A stretch of DNA of 64,000 bases from Rhizobium sp. 16-488-2b (GCF_017741815.1 NZ_JAGHMF010000036.1:62001-126000); one strand, 5' to 3'; positions 17,937 to 27,416 are shown, counted from the stretch's first letter. A program made the numbers and translations. The notes: a model not told the origin generated them from the letters alone.

Positions 17937-19319
17937 TTATGCTAGCGCGGCGTACCAGCGCCGCCGATACTCAGGCAAGTGAAAGATCTCGCGCGGCGGA
18001 AAATGCTTCTCTTTGCCTTTCATCGGAGCAATTCCGGTCAGAAGTGCAGCGCCGGCACTCGTGCCCGTCGAGCCGGGAACGGCGATCACATCCCGGCCGG
18101 TGAGTGCCGCGACCACATCGAGATAGGTCTCGTTCAGCGAAAACGGCCCCTCGACGACAACGGGCCCACCTGCGCCGATCAAGCCCAGGCACGCTTCGGT
18201 CATCAGCGCCAGATAGAGACAAACTGCCGCGTAACGTTCACCAGCGTTCGCTGCCTCCGCGTTGATCCAGCGTCGCTCCTTGCCCGGAAAAGGCCCCGAC
18301 CCGGGCGCCACGTTGGGCAACAGCATCATCCCTGTTTCGATGACACCGGGCATGGCCGCGACCGTGTCCTCGACCGCCACGGGACCGATCTCGGCCGACA
18401 GGATTTCGAATTCGCGCCCGCCCATGAACCGCGATGACGGGACAGCCCGCCCGTAGGCATCGACATTGGCAAGCGTATCGCGTTTCGGATCGAGATGGTC
18501 GAGATCGCCACCCACGCCGAAGTTGACCACCCATGTGCCCGTCGAGACGACAGCGAACGGCGCTTGCCGGCTGACCAGATGCGGCAGCAGCGACGCATTG
18601 GAATCGTGAATGCCGCAGTAGACCGGGACGGGTTTGGAAAGCCCGATCTGCTCGGCGATTTCGGGCAGCACCGGACCGAGCGCATCGAAAGCCGACCGGA
18701 TCGGCGCCATCAAAGGTCTTATACCCAGCGTGTCGACGAGGCTGGAATAGCTCGATGCGCGCGGGTTCCACAGATCGGTATGGCAACCGAGCGACGTCAC
18801 CTCGTTGGCTGCGACATCAGTCAGGCGCGCCGCCCAGTATTGGGCGTAGGTGACGATGGTGGCGACACCGGCGAACGCCTGTGGGAAGGCCGTCTGCTGA
18901 TAGTGCAGCTGCGCTCCGATGTTCAGGCCCATCGACTGGCGCGGCGAATAGGTTTCCTCGAATGACGGGCGCAGCGCGGTATAGGCGTCGATAATCTCGA
19001 GCGGATATTCGTGTTCATAATCGAGCACCGGCATGGAGAGCGCCCCATCCGCAGCGAGCAGAGCGGCGGCTGCGCCATGCGTGGTAATCGAGATCGCATC
19101 GAAACCGGGCGACACGGCAAATCGCTTCAACGCGTCGAGCGCGAAAGCCCACAGCGCCTCCACATCATAATGCGGGTAGAGACCCGACTTGATCACCACG
19201 TTCGGGGTCTTGACGACCGCGACCTCGGCGCGTGTGGCGCTGTCGAGCACGACCACCTTCGCATTCGTCTTGCCGATATCGAAAACCGCGACGCGGGCGT
19301 AGCTCTGGGTTGATGTCAT
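17937..19319 (-). CDS. rhaK: L-rhamnulose kinase (FGGY family)
   Basis: 460 residues, FGGY carbohydrate kinase fold: the N-terminal phosphate loop VAVFDIGKTNAKVVVLD and the C-terminal ATP domain with VPGSTGTSAGAALLTG. It phosphorylates L-rhamnulose to L-rhamnulose-1-phosphate. Identification rests on the family plus its place at the end of rhaRSTPQUK, overlapping rhaU by four bases. In Rhizobium leguminosarum RhaK is also needed for activity of the rhamnose ABC transporter, an established and unusual kinase-transporter link. Sequence is intact. Confidence 0.92.
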   Translation of the reverse strand: MTSTQSYARVAVFDIGKTNAKVVVLDSATRAEVAVVKTPNVVIKSGLYPHYDVEALWAFALDALKRFAVSPGFDAISITTHGAAAALLAADGALSMPVLDYEHEYPLEIIDAYTALRPSFEETYSPRQSMGLNIGAQLHYQQTAFPQAFAGVATIVTYAQYWAARLTDVAANEVTSLGCHTDLWNPRASSYSSLVDTLGIRPLMAPIRSAFDALGPVLPEIAEQIGLSKPVPVYCGIHDSNASLLPHLVSRQAPFAVVSTGTWVVNFGVGGDLDHLDPKRDTLANVDAYGRAVPSSRFMGGREFEILSAEIGPVAVEDTVAAMPGVIETGMMLLPNVAPGSGPFPGKERRWINAEAANAGERYAAVCLYLALMTEACLGLIGAGGPVVVEGPFSLNETYLDVVAALTGRDVIAVPGSTGTSAGAALLTGIAPMKGKEKHFPPREIFHLPEYRRRWYAALA

Positions 19320-19636
19320 GGCATATGAAAGACGGTGACGAGGTCTGTCTGGACAGGCGAATTATCCGGATTGGTGGCCATGATATCGCGCATATGCGCC
19401 CACCAACGCTTCATCACCGGATGTTCCGGCAGGCTCGACAGTGTGTTGTCGCTTGTTCGTGTCAACACGCCGAACAGCGTGTTGGTCTCGCGGTCGAGAT
19501 GGATCGAGTAATCGCTGGCGCCGGACTGGTGCAGCAGCTCGACCAGTTCCGGCCAGATTTCGTCGTGGCGCTTGATGTACTCGGCTTCCATGCCGGGATT
19601 GAGCATCATCTTGAAGGCGTGTTTTTCCAGCGTCAT
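19316..19636 (-). CDS. rhaU: L-rhamnose mutarotase
   Basis: 106 residues, matching the 104-residue RhaM/RhaU family. The active-site pattern is clear: Tyr20 and His24 in EAEYIKRHDEIWPEL, and the tandem Trp in PVMKRWWAHM. It interconverts alpha and beta L-rhamnopyranose so that the isomerase gets its preferred anomer. It overlaps rhaQ upstream (ATGA at 19633) and rhaK downstream by four bases, so the three are translated as a unit. Confidence 0.93.
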   Translation of the reverse strand: MTLEKHAFKMMLNPGMEAEYIKRHDEIWPELVELLHQSGASDYSIHLDRETNTLFGVLTRTSDNTLSSLPEHPVMKRWWAHMRDIMATNPDNSPVQTDLVTVFHMP

Positions 19637-20646
19637 TTCGAACTCATGGCTTTGATGCGGAGAGCGATGATCGGGATCGCGATGGTGATGATCAGCAGCA
19701 GCCCGATGAAGATCGACATGACAATGCCGGGAACGTTGAGCAGACCGAGGCCGAAGGTGACGAGGCCCATGACGAAGGCGGCGATGACCACACCGCCGAT
19801 TTTGCCGGAACCGCCAAGGATCGACACCCCGCCGAGAACCACCATGGTGACGACCTCAAGCTCCCAGCCTTGCGCGATCGACGGGCGCGTGGAGCCGAGC
19901 CGCGAGGTCAGGCAGACCGAGGCGATGCCACTCATCACGCCCGTCAGCATGAAGAGAATGAACTTCACCCGCTCGACCGGGATACCGGAGAAGCGCGCGG
20001 CGAAATCGTTGTTGCCGATCGTGTAAACTTGGCGGCCGAAATTGGTGGCGTGCAGCAGGATGGCGAACAGGATCGCCAACACGATGAAGAGCACGAATTC
20101 GAAGGAAAAGACCCAGACGACATATCCTTGGCCGAAGAAGGCGAAATCCTCGGGATAGTTGCCGTAGGCCTGGTCACCCAGCACGATGTAGGAGATGCCA
20201 CGAAACAGGCTCATCGTGCCGATGGTGACGACGATAGAGGGAAGCTTCATCACGGAGACGAGAAAGCCGTTGAACATGCCGCAAAGCAGACCGACGCCGA
20301 CGCCGATGGCGACGAGACCGGGCGCACCGACACCGGCCTGCGCTGCGGCGCCCATGGCGGTCGAGGCCAGCGCGATGATGGCGGCAACCGACAGATCGAT
20401 CTCACCGGATATGACGAGCAGCGCCATGGCAAACGCGATCATCGCCTTTTCGGTGAAGTTGAACGTCGCGTCCGAGAGGTTCCAGGCGTCGAGGAAGTAG
20501 GGCGACGCCAGCGAATTGAAGATGAAGATTACCACGGCAACGCCGAAGAGCAGCACTTCCCAGCTGGCCATGATCCGCTTGAATGGCGTTCCCAAGCGAT
20601 CCGGTATGACGCGCTTTTCGGTGGGCGTGGAAACGACGGTGCTCAT
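19633..20646 (-). CDS. rhaQ: Rhamnose ABC transporter permease (RbsC type), second subunit
   Basis: 337 residues from the ATG at 20646, which overlaps the rhaP stop by four bases. There are about ten hydrophobic helices, and the family signature is LLVISGEIDLSVAAIIALAS followed by GLVTFGLGLLNVPGIVMS. The open frame continues far upstream inside rhaP, but that part is out-of-frame antisense-free noise: it is Arg/Pro-rich and non-membrane. With RhaP it forms the inner-membrane channel for L-rhamnose uptake. Confidence 0.92.
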   Translation of the reverse strand: MSTVVSTPTEKRVIPDRLGTPFKRIMASWEVLLFGVAVVIFIFNSLASPYFLDAWNLSDATFNFTEKAMIAFAMALLVISGEIDLSVAAIIALASTAMGAAAQAGVGAPGLVAIGVGVGLLCGMFNGFLVSVMKLPSIVVTIGTMSLFRGISYIVLGDQAYGNYPEDFAFFGQGYVVWVFSFEFVLFIVLAILFAILLHATNFGRQVYTIGNNDFAARFSGIPVERVKFILFMLTGVMSGIASVCLTSRLGSTRPSIAQGWELEVVTMVVLGGVSILGGSGKIGGVVIAAFVMGLVTFGLGLLNVPGIVMSIFIGLLLIITIAIPIIALRIKAMSSK

Positions 20647-21644
20647 GCTGCCACCTCTGCTGGAGTTTCCGCGGCGGCCTTGTCGCGCAGGATGATGCGG
20701 CCGCGATTGCGCTCGCGCCTTGCGTTGAAGACCACGGCGAGAATGATGACGGTGCCGGAGATCGCCATCTGCGTGAAGGGCGAGATACCGATGACGGGAA
20801 GCGCGTTCTTGATGACGCCAAGGAAGAGCGCGCCGAGCACGGTGCCAAGCACCGATCCGACGCCGCCGGCGATCGAGATGCCGCCGATGACGCAGGCCGC
20901 CACGCTGTCGAGCTCGAAGCCATTGGCGATGTCGACATAGGCGACCGCATAGCGCGAAACCCAGAGATAGCTCGCAAGGCCGGCAAGCGCGCCCGACAGA
21001 ACGAAGGCAAGGAATTTCGTCCAGCCGACATCGATACCCGCATAGACCGCCGCTGTCGGATTGCCGCCGGCGGCATAGGTGGAGCGGCCGAACTGGGTGT
21101 ATTTCAGCACGACATAGATCAGCGCGACGATGATGATCGCGGCCCAGCTCAGCACCGGCATACCGAGAACGACGGTGCGGGGAACGTTGAGGAAGGTCGG
21201 CGTCATCTGGTGCGCGTTGACCCACTCGCCGCCCGAGAGCACGAAGGCCATGCCGCGATAGATGGTGAGCGCGCCCAATGTCACGACGATCGGCGGGATC
21301 TCGAGCGCCCAGACGAGGAAGCCATTGATGGCGCCGAGGCAGGCGCCGATCAGGATCGCGGCGAGGATCAGGACGATCAGCGGCAGATCAGGATGCGCGG
21401 CGTTCAGCATCGCGATCGCCATGCCGGTGAAGGCGAGGTTGGCAGCAACCGACAGGTCGATCGACTTCGTCAGGATGACGGTCATCTGCGCCAGCGCCAG
21501 AATGATCAGGATCGACGTGTCGTTGAAGATGCCTGCGAGGTTTCCAGGTGTGGCAAAGCCGTCGGCGCGGGTCGAAAAGGCGGCGATCATCACCGCGATG
21601 ATGATAAAGAGCAGCGTTTCGCGTTTTCTCAAGAGTCTGGACAT
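20643..21644 (-). CDS. rhaP: Rhamnose ABC transporter permease (RbsC type), first subunit
   Basis: 333 residues with about nine to ten helices. It carries the carbohydrate-uptake permease signature VILTKSIDLSVAANLAFTG and the loop GIDVGWTKFLAFVLSGALAG. It is paralogous to rhaQ, and the two probably pair as a heterodimer. The gene follows rhaT after ten bases and overlaps rhaQ by four. Its assignment as RhaP rather than RhaQ follows the gene order known in Rhizobium leguminosarum. Confidence 0.92.
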   Translation of the reverse strand: MSRLLRKRETLLFIIIAVMIAAFSTRADGFATPGNLAGIFNDTSILIILALAQMTVILTKSIDLSVAANLAFTGMAIAMLNAAHPDLPLIVLILAAILIGACLGAINGFLVWALEIPPIVVTLGALTIYRGMAFVLSGGEWVNAHQMTPTFLNVPRTVVLGMPVLSWAAIIIVALIYVVLKYTQFGRSTYAAGGNPTAAVYAGIDVGWTKFLAFVLSGALAGLASYLWVSRYAVAYVDIANGFELDSVAACVIGGISIAGGVGSVLGTVLGALFLGVIKNALPVIGISPFTQMAISGTVIILAVVFNARRERNRGRIILRDKAAAETPAEVAA

Positions 21645-21654
21645 GCTGGTTACC

Positions 21655-23190
21655 TCAAGCGTTACCGGTGGCAGCGCGCACCAGCGTTTCCGGCGTCAAG
21701 TCCTTGCGATCGAAAAGGCCGGCCGACAGGCCCTCCTTCATGACAAGCACCCGATCGGACATTCCGATGATCTCCGGCAGTTCCGACGAGATCATGATGA
21801 TGGAGAGGCCCTCGGCGGCGAGCTCGCTGATGAAGCCGTGCACGGCCGCCTTCGAGCCGATATCGATACCCTTGGTCGGCTCATCGAGAATGATGACCTT
21901 GGGCATGGTCGCCAGCCACTTGCCGATCACCACCTTCTGCTGGTTGCCGCCCGACAGCGTTCCGACTGGAACCGAAAGTGCCGCGGCACGCAGATCGAGC
22001 CGCTCGGCATATTTGCGCGCCAGCGCGAACTCATTGGCCGCCTTCAGGAAGCCCTTGCGTGAGGTGCGCCCGAGCGAGGGCAGTGTCATGTTCTGGTAGA
22101 TCGGCATGGGAAGCGCCAGGCCGTGACGGCCGCGCTCTTCCGGCACATAGACGATGCCGGCACGGATGGCATCGAGCGGCGAGTTGATGCTGATCTCCCG
22201 GCCATCGAGCGTGAGCTTGCCCGACAGCGGCTTGGTGATGCCGAACAGGGACTGACAGAGCTCGGAGCGGCCGGCGCCGATGAGGCCATAGACGCCGAGA
22301 ATTTCGCCCTTGCGCAGCGTCAGCGAGATATCGCGGAACTCTGTCTGGTGACAGTATTTCTCGACCTGCAGCACCGGTCCGCCGATCGCGACGTCGATCT
22401 TCGGGAATGCGTTCTCGACATCGCGGCCGACCATCATGCGGACGATCTCGTCCTGTGGTGTGGCCTTGAGATTGCCGTGACCGACGGCGCGGCCGTCGCG
22501 GAATACCGCGAAATTGTCAGCAATCTCGTAGAGTTCGTCGAACTTGTGGCTGATGAAGAGGATCGCCTTGCCCTGTGCCTTCAGGCCTTCGACGATGCGG
22601 AAGAGATCGTCGATCTCCTTGCGCGACAGGGCGGCGGTCGGCTCGTCCATGATGACGATGCGGGCCTCGATCGACAGTGCGCGCGAGATCGCCACGAGAT
22701 GGCGTTGCGCGATCGAGAGGTCCTTCAGGCGGATTGTCGGATCGATATTGCTTTCAAGCGAGGTCAGCAACGCCTTGGCGCGGCTGTTCATCAGCTTCCA
22801 GTCGATGGTGCGGAAGCGCGTGCGCGGCGCATGGCCGAGGAAGATGTTTTCGGCAACCGTCAGCTCGTCGAAGAGCACGGTTTCCTGGTGGATCGCGGTG
22901 ACGCCGGCATCGATCGCGGCCTGCGCATTGGCAAACGTCGTCGGCTTGCCATCGACGAGGATCTCGCCTTCGTTCGGGCGGTAAATGCCGGTGAGAATCT
23001 TGACGAGCGTCGATTTGCCGGCGCCGTTTTCGCCGATCAGCGCGGTGACCTTGCCGGGATAGAGCGCGATGCTGACGTTATCGAGCGCCTTCACGCCAGG
23101 GAAGATCTGCGAGATGCCGCGCATCTCGAGAATTGCGGGTACGTCGTTTGTCGCGACGCTTGCAACAGGGTGTTGAAGGGCGTTGTTCAT
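21655..23190 (-). CDS. rhaT: Rhamnose ABC transporter ATPase (double-domain RbsA type)
   Basis: 511 residues with two fused ATPase domains. The first has Walker A IGENGAGKSTLVKIL (about residue 53) and Walker B IVIMDEPTAALSR. The second has the degenerate Walker A YGLIGAGRSELCQS typical of RbsA-type proteins, the LSGGNQQKVVIGKWL signature and IILDEPTKGIDIG. It powers import of L-rhamnose with RhaS, RhaP and RhaQ. A stem-loop separates it from rhaS, which usually means lower expression than the binding protein. Confidence 0.93.
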   Translation of the reverse strand: MNNALQHPVASVATNDVPAILEMRGISQIFPGVKALDNVSIALYPGKVTALIGENGAGKSTLVKILTGIYRPNEGEILVDGKPTTFANAQAAIDAGVTAIHQETVLFDELTVAENIFLGHAPRTRFRTIDWKLMNSRAKALLTSLESNIDPTIRLKDLSIAQRHLVAISRALSIEARIVIMDEPTAALSRKEIDDLFRIVEGLKAQGKAILFISHKFDELYEIADNFAVFRDGRAVGHGNLKATPQDEIVRMMVGRDVENAFPKIDVAIGGPVLQVEKYCHQTEFRDISLTLRKGEILGVYGLIGAGRSELCQSLFGITKPLSGKLTLDGREISINSPLDAIRAGIVYVPEERGRHGLALPMPIYQNMTLPSLGRTSRKGFLKAANEFALARKYAERLDLRAAALSVPVGTLSGGNQQKVVIGKWLATMPKVIILDEPTKGIDIGSKAAVHGFISELAAEGLSIIMISSELPEIIGMSDRVLVMKEGLSAGLFDRKDLTPETLVRAATGNA

Positions 23191-23219
23191 CAGCGCTTAC
23201 CAGTGTTCATTGGGAAGGG

Positions 23220-23244
23220 CCCGGCGGCAGCGCCGCCGGGTTTT
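23220..23244. terminator. Strong stem-loop between rhaS and rhaT
   Basis: A perfect 9-bp GC stem (23220-23228 with 23232-23240) has a three-base loop. On the rha sense (minus) strand no T-run follows, so it is more likely an mRNA-stabilising or attenuating hairpin that lets the binding protein be made in excess. On the plus strand it is followed by TTTT and could stop antisense transcription. Confidence 0.65.
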
Positions 23245-23261
23245 GTCTGTCCGCGAAAGGC

Positions 23262-24257
23262 TTAGAAAACCTTCGAGAACTGATCGATGTTCGACGCATT
23301 GTAGATGAACGGGTCGGCCATTGCGGCTTCGCCCTTGTCGTCTACCTTGATCTTGCCCATGCGGCCGGCTTCGATTTCGGTGCCCGGTGCGCCAGTCGCG
23401 TCACCCTTTACGAGGTGATAGGCGATCTGCGTTGCGGAATAGCCGAGGTCGATCGGGTTCCAGATCGCGAATTCCTTCGTAGCGCCCGACTTGATCGCAC
23501 CGGCCATTTCGGACGGCAGGCCGAGACCCGTAACGTAGACCTTACCGACGAGCCCCTTGTCTTCGACGACCTTGGAAGCGGCCAGAACGCCGACCGTCGT
23601 CGGAGCGACGATGACCTTGACGTTCGGGTTCGACTTCAGGAGGCCTTCGGCTTCACGGTAAGACTTGTCGGAGAGATCGTCACCGTAAACGGTAGTGACG
23701 AGGTTCATGCCGGCGAAGTCCTTGAGCTGCTTCTTCATCTCACCGATCCAGATATTCTGGTTCGTCGAGGTGGTCGTTGCAGACAGGATGGCGAAGTCAC
23801 CCTTGCCGCCTTCGAGGTGATCCTTGACGAGCGTCAGGCACATCTTGCCGATCAGTTCGTTGGACGATGGGTTCAGCTGCAGGATACGGCCGTCCTTGTT
23901 GACGCCGGAATCCCAGGAGATGACCTTGATGCCGCGCTGCTTGGCCTTCTTGAGGGCCGGGATGACAGCGTCGGGATCGTTGGCGGAGATGGCGATGGCG
24001 TCGACGCCCTGCGCGATCAGCGAGTTGATGACTTCGATCTGGCCTTCGGCCGTCGTCGAGGTCGGGCCGGTGTAGATGACTTCCACGCCGCCGAGTTCCT
24101 TGGCTGCTTCCTGGGCGCCCTTGTTGGCGGCTTCAAAGAAGCCGTTGCCGAGCGACTTGACCACGAGGCCGATCTTGATGTCCTTGGCGCTTGCAGCACC
24201 TGCCATCAATGCGACGGCAAAGGCGACGCCCACCGCCAGTGTCTTTGCGAGTTTCAT
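23262..24257 (-). CDS. rhaS: Rhamnose ABC transporter periplasmic binding protein
   Basis: 331 residues: a signal peptide (MKLAKTLAVGVAFAVALMAG, cleaved at ASA) and a type I periplasmic-binding fold of the ribose-binding class. Family landmarks are IKIGLVVKSLGNGFFEAA, DAIAISANDPDAVIPAL and KVISWDSGVN. It captures L-rhamnose for RhaPQT. It starts 50 bases after the rhaR stop. Confidence 0.93.
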   Translation of the reverse strand: MKLAKTLAVGVAFAVALMAGAASAKDIKIGLVVKSLGNGFFEAANKGAQEAAKELGGVEVIYTGPTSTTAEGQIEVINSLIAQGVDAIAISANDPDAVIPALKKAKQRGIKVISWDSGVNKDGRILQLNPSSNELIGKMCLTLVKDHLEGGKGDFAILSATTTSTNQNIWIGEMKKQLKDFAGMNLVTTVYGDDLSDKSYREAEGLLKSNPNVKVIVAPTTVGVLAASKVVEDKGLVGKVYVTGLGLPSEMAGAIKSGATKEFAIWNPIDLGYSATQIAYHLVKGDATGAPGTEIEAGRMGKIKVDDKGEAAMADPFIYNASNIDQFSKVF

Positions 24258-24307
24258 GCTTTCTTCCTCCCACGTTGATTGACTTGACTACATCCTGCCG
24301 GCGCCGT

Positions 24308-25117
24308 TCAGGCGACCGACGAGGAATCCTCCCTTGCCTGCGAGACCATGCTCGCAACGACGAGCTTGACGCCCGCATCCTCGATCATCCGCACCGCCTC
24401 GTCGGAGACCCCCTCGTCCGTGATCACGGTCGTGACGCGATCGAGCCCGCACAGAATGAGGCTGGAGCGGCGATGGAACTTGCTGGAATCGACCATGACG
24501 ATCAGCTCGTCGGCCTGATGCATCAGCTTCTGCTCACTCTGGATGATCTGCGCATCCGCTTCCATGATGCCGAGCGGCCCCACGCCCTGCGCGCCGATGA
24601 AGAAGCGCCGCGCATAGAAATTGCGGATCGCGTCATTGTCGAAGGGCGAGAGGATCAGGCTCTGCTCGCGATAGATCACACCACCCGGAACCGTCACCGT
24701 GTTCTTCGAGTGCTTGACCAGATGCTCGGCGATCGCGAAGGAATTGGTCATCACCTGCATGCGATGCGCCGCCATGAAATGCACCATCTGGAAGGTGGTC
24801 GTTCCACCATTGATGATGATGGCGTCGCCAGGATCGCAGAGATCGACGGCCGCGCGCGCAATTGCGCGCTTCTTATCGGAATTGACTGATTCTGAAACCC
24901 TGAAAGGCCGACCGGCGAGATTGCCGAGCTGCGGCGGATGCACGGCTTCCGCCCCGCCACGCACGCGCCGGATCTTCCCCTGCACGTGAAGCGCCGCGAT
25001 ATCGCGCCGGATCGTCGCCTCGGAAGCCTCGGTCAGCTCGGAAATATCCTGAACCGTCACGACCGACTTTTCCTGTACGGCGCTCAATATGATGCGATGG
25101 CGTTCGCGTTCGTGCAT
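24308..25117 (-). CDS. rhaR: DeoR-family regulator of rhamnose catabolism
   Basis: 269 residues. An N-terminal DeoR helix-turn-helix (VQDISELTEASEATIRRDIA) is followed by a sugar-phosphate-binding DeoRC domain (IIINGGTTTFQMVHFM). I start at the ATG at 25117, which has GGAGG five bases upstream; the ATG at 25132 lacks one. It is the first gene of the minus-strand rha operon and should repress it and the divergent rhaDI until rhamnose or a phosphorylated intermediate appears. Candidate operators lie at 25167-25224. Confidence 0.92.
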   Translation of the reverse strand: MHERERHRIILSAVQEKSVVTVQDISELTEASEATIRRDIAALHVQGKIRRVRGGAEAVHPPQLGNLAGRPFRVSESVNSDKKRAIARAAVDLCDPGDAIIINGGTTTFQMVHFMAAHRMQVMTNSFAIAEHLVKHSKNTVTVPGGVIYREQSLILSPFDNDAIRNFYARRFFIGAQGVGPLGIMEADAQIIQSEQKLMHQADELIVMVDSSKFHRRSSLILCGLDRVTTVITDEGVSDEAVRMIEDAGVKLVVASMVSQAREDSSSVA

Positions 25118-25134
25118 GGGTTCCTCCTGCATCG

Positions 25135-25163
25135 TTTATTTCGCAGTTGTGACTATGTGTCAA
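25135..25163 (-). promoter_or_regulatory. Promoter of the rhaRSTPQUK operon
   Basis: On the minus strand a perfect -35 TTGACA (25158-25163) is 17 bases from AATAAA (25135-25140), a 4/6 match to the -10. Transcription would start a few bases before the rhaR ribosome site, giving a very short leader. Confidence 0.55.
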
Positions 25164-25166
25164 TCA

Positions 25167-25224
25167 CAAACGATCATATTTTTCCATATTGCGTTGCAAC
25201 ATAATCGTTTTTGATCGTTTTCGA
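25167..25224. promoter_or_regulatory. Repeated TGATCGTTT boxes, candidate RhaR operators
   Basis: Between the two divergent promoters lie AAACGATCAT (25168-25177, read TGATCGTTT on the minus strand), AATCGTTTT (25203-25211) and TGATCGTTTT (25212-25221). The last two repeat with a 10-base period, one helical turn. They abut the rhaD -35, a position suited to repression. The same TGATCG core recurs near 30101 and 42503. Confidence 0.5.
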
Positions 25225-25254
25225 TTGACAACGGCGCTTTTGATGAGCGATACC
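25225..25254 (+). promoter_or_regulatory. Promoter of rhaDI
   Basis: A perfect -35 TTGACA (25225-25230) is followed after 18 bases by GATACC (25249-25254), a weak -10. It sits directly beside the TGATCG repeats. The leader to rhaD would be about 55-60 bases. Confidence 0.45.
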
Positions 25255-25316
25255 GTCACCGCAAAGGGCGTATTACTCATTTTCGCGTCCTTAAGAATTC
25301 TACATGGGAGGATGAC

Positions 25317-27413
25317 ATGGCGGCAACCGTCCGGCTTCTGGATAACCGTTGGGATGACTCGTACGCTGCAGGCCTGGATGAGCCTGGAAAGCTACTCTAT
25401 CGCTCGAACCTGCTGGGCGCCGACAAGCGCATCACCAATTATGGCGGCGGCAACACCTCTGCCAAGGTCATGGAAACCGACCCGCTGACCGGCGAAAAGG
25501 TCAAGGTTCTCTGGGTCAAGGGTTCGGGCGGCGACGTCGGCACCATCAAGCTCGACGGCTTCGCCACCCTCTACCAGGACAAGCTGGATTCGCTGAAGAG
25601 CATCTACAAGGGTGTTGAAGACGAAGACCGCATGGTCGGCTTCCTCCCCCATTGCACCTACAATCTCAACAGCCGCGCCGCCTCGATCGACACGCCGCTG
25701 CATGGTTTCGTGCCCTTCACGCATGTCGACCACATGCATCCCGATGCGATCATCGCGATCGCCGCTTCGAAGAACTCCAAGGAGCTGACCCAGCAGATCT
25801 TCGGCGCTGACATCGGTTGGCTGCCCTGGCGCCGCCCGGGCTTCCAGCTCGGCCTCGACCTTGAAGCCTTCGTCAAGGCGAACCCGAATTCCAAGGGCGT
25901 CGTGCTCGAAAGCCATGGCCTCTTCACCTGGGCGAACGACGCCAAGGCCTGCTACGAGCTGACGCTCGAGATCATCAACAAGGCGATCGTCTGGTTTGCC
26001 GAGAAGACCGAAGGCAAGACGATCTTCGGTGGCGCGGCCACCGAGAGCTTGGCCGCCGAACAGCGCCGCGCCATCGCCGCCCGCCTGATGCCCGAAATTC
26101 GCGGTCGCATCGGCAAGGCGGAACGCAAGCTTGGCCACTTCGATGACCAGGACGCCGTTCTCGAATTCGTCAACTCGAAGAACTTGGCACCGCTCGGCGC
26201 GCTCGGTACCAGCTGCCCCGACCACTTCCTGCGCACCAAGATCCGCCCGCTGATCGTCGATTTCGACCCGGCAAAGCCGGATGTGGATGCGATCGTTGCC
26301 GGTCTCGACAAGGCGCTCGAAGACTACCGCGCCGACTACGCGCGCTACTATAACGACTGCAAGCATGACAATTCGCCCGCCATGCGCGACGCGAACCCGG
26401 TCATCTTCCTCGTTCCCGGCGTCGGCATGCTGTCCTTTTCCCGCGACAAGGCAACGGCGCGCATCGCCAGCGAGTTCTACGTCAACGCCATCAACGTCAT
26501 GCGCGGCGCCTCGACCGTTTCGGAATATCAGGGCCTGCCTGAGCAGGAAGCCTTCGATATCGAATACTGGCTGCTCGAGGAAGCCAAGCTTCAGCGCATG
26601 CCGAAGCCGAAAAGCCTAGCCGGCAAGGTCGCCTTCGTCACCGGCGGCGCTGGCGGCATCGGCCGTGCGACGGCTGCCCGTCTGATCGGCGAAGGTGCTT
26701 GCGTGGTGCTGGCGGATATCGACCAGGAAGCCCTCGACAGCACGAAGGCCGATTTTGCCAAGCAGTTCGGCGCCGATGCCGTTCGCGGCGTCAAGCTCGA
26801 CGTGACCAAGGAAGACGGCGTGATCTCGTCCTTCGCGGAAGCCTGTGTCGAATTCGGCGGCGTCGACATCCTGGTTTCGAACGCCGGCATTGCATCGTCC
26901 GCGCCGATCGAAAACACTGAGCTTTCGATGTGGAACAAGAACATCGACATCCTGGCGACCGGCTACTTCCTGGTTTCGCGCGAAGCCTTCCGCCTATTCC
27001 GCAAGCAGAACCTCGGCGGCAACGTCGTCTTCGTCGCCTCCAAGAACGGCCTGGCGTCGTCGCCGAATGCTGCTGCCTACTGCACGGCCAAGGCTGCCGA
27101 GATCCATCTCGCCCGTTGCTTGGCGCTCGAAGGCGCTGAAGCGGGCATTCGCGTCAACACCGTCAACCCGGATGCGGTTCTGCGTGGATCGAAGATCTGG
27201 AACGGCGAGTGGCGCGAGCAGCGTGCTGCATCGTCGAAGATCGAGATCAACGAGTTGGAGGAGCACTACCGCAAGCGCTCCATGCTGAAGCTCAACGTCT
27301 TCCCTGAAGACATCGCCGAAGCGATCTACTTCCTGGCGTCCGATCTCTCGGCAAAGTCCACCGGCAACATCATCAATGTCGATGCCGGCAACGCGCAGAG
27401 CTTCCCGCGCTGA
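25317..27413 (+). CDS. rhaD: Bifunctional L-rhamnulose-1-phosphate aldolase / lactaldehyde dehydrogenase (SDR)
   Basis: 698 residues, a fusion. Residues about 1-420 are a class II aldolase domain (zinc-type; FVPFTHVDHMHPDAII and LESHGLFTW carry ligand histidines) that cleaves L-rhamnulose-1-phosphate to dihydroxyacetone phosphate and L-lactaldehyde. Residues about 435-698 are a short-chain dehydrogenase with VTGGAGGIGRA near 440 and the catalytic Y-C-T-A-K near 585, expected to oxidise lactaldehyde to lactate. The fused form is standard in rhizobia, unlike the single-domain E. coli RhaD. GGGAGGATGAC precedes the ATG. Intact. Confidence 0.94.
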   Translation: MAATVRLLDNRWDDSYAAGLDEPGKLLYRSNLLGADKRITNYGGGNTSAKVMETDPLTGEKVKVLWVKGSGGDVGTIKLDGFATLYQDKLDSLKSIYKGVEDEDRMVGFLPHCTYNLNSRAASIDTPLHGFVPFTHVDHMHPDAIIAIAASKNSKELTQQIFGADIGWLPWRRPGFQLGLDLEAFVKANPNSKGVVLESHGLFTWANDAKACYELTLEIINKAIVWFAEKTEGKTIFGGAATESLAAEQRRAIAARLMPEIRGRIGKAERKLGHFDDQDAVLEFVNSKNLAPLGALGTSCPDHFLRTKIRPLIVDFDPAKPDVDAIVAGLDKALEDYRADYARYYNDCKHDNSPAMRDANPVIFLVPGVGMLSFSRDKATARIASEFYVNAINVMRGASTVSEYQGLPEQEAFDIEYWLLEEAKLQRMPKPKSLAGKVAFVTGGAGGIGRATAARLIGEGACVVLADIDQEALDSTKADFAKQFGADAVRGVKLDVTKEDGVISSFAEACVEFGGVDILVSNAGIASSAPIENTELSMWNKNIDILATGYFLVSREAFRLFRKQNLGGNVVFVASKNGLASSPNAAAYCTAKAAEIHLARCLALEGAEAGIRVNTVNPDAVLRGSKIWNGEWREQRAASSKIEINELEEHYRKRSMLKLNVFPEDIAEAIYFLASDLSAKSTGNIINVDAGNAQSFPR

Positions 27414-27416
27414 TCG

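Noticed and set aside
20647..21225. Upstream extension of the rhaQ frame
   Set aside because: It lies within rhaP in another frame and gives an Arg/His-rich non-membrane sequence. The ATG at 20646 overlaps the rhaP stop properly.
25392..26366. Minus-strand open frame of 324 codons within rhaD
   Set aside because: Antisense to a gene with clear aldolase motifs; no motif of its own.
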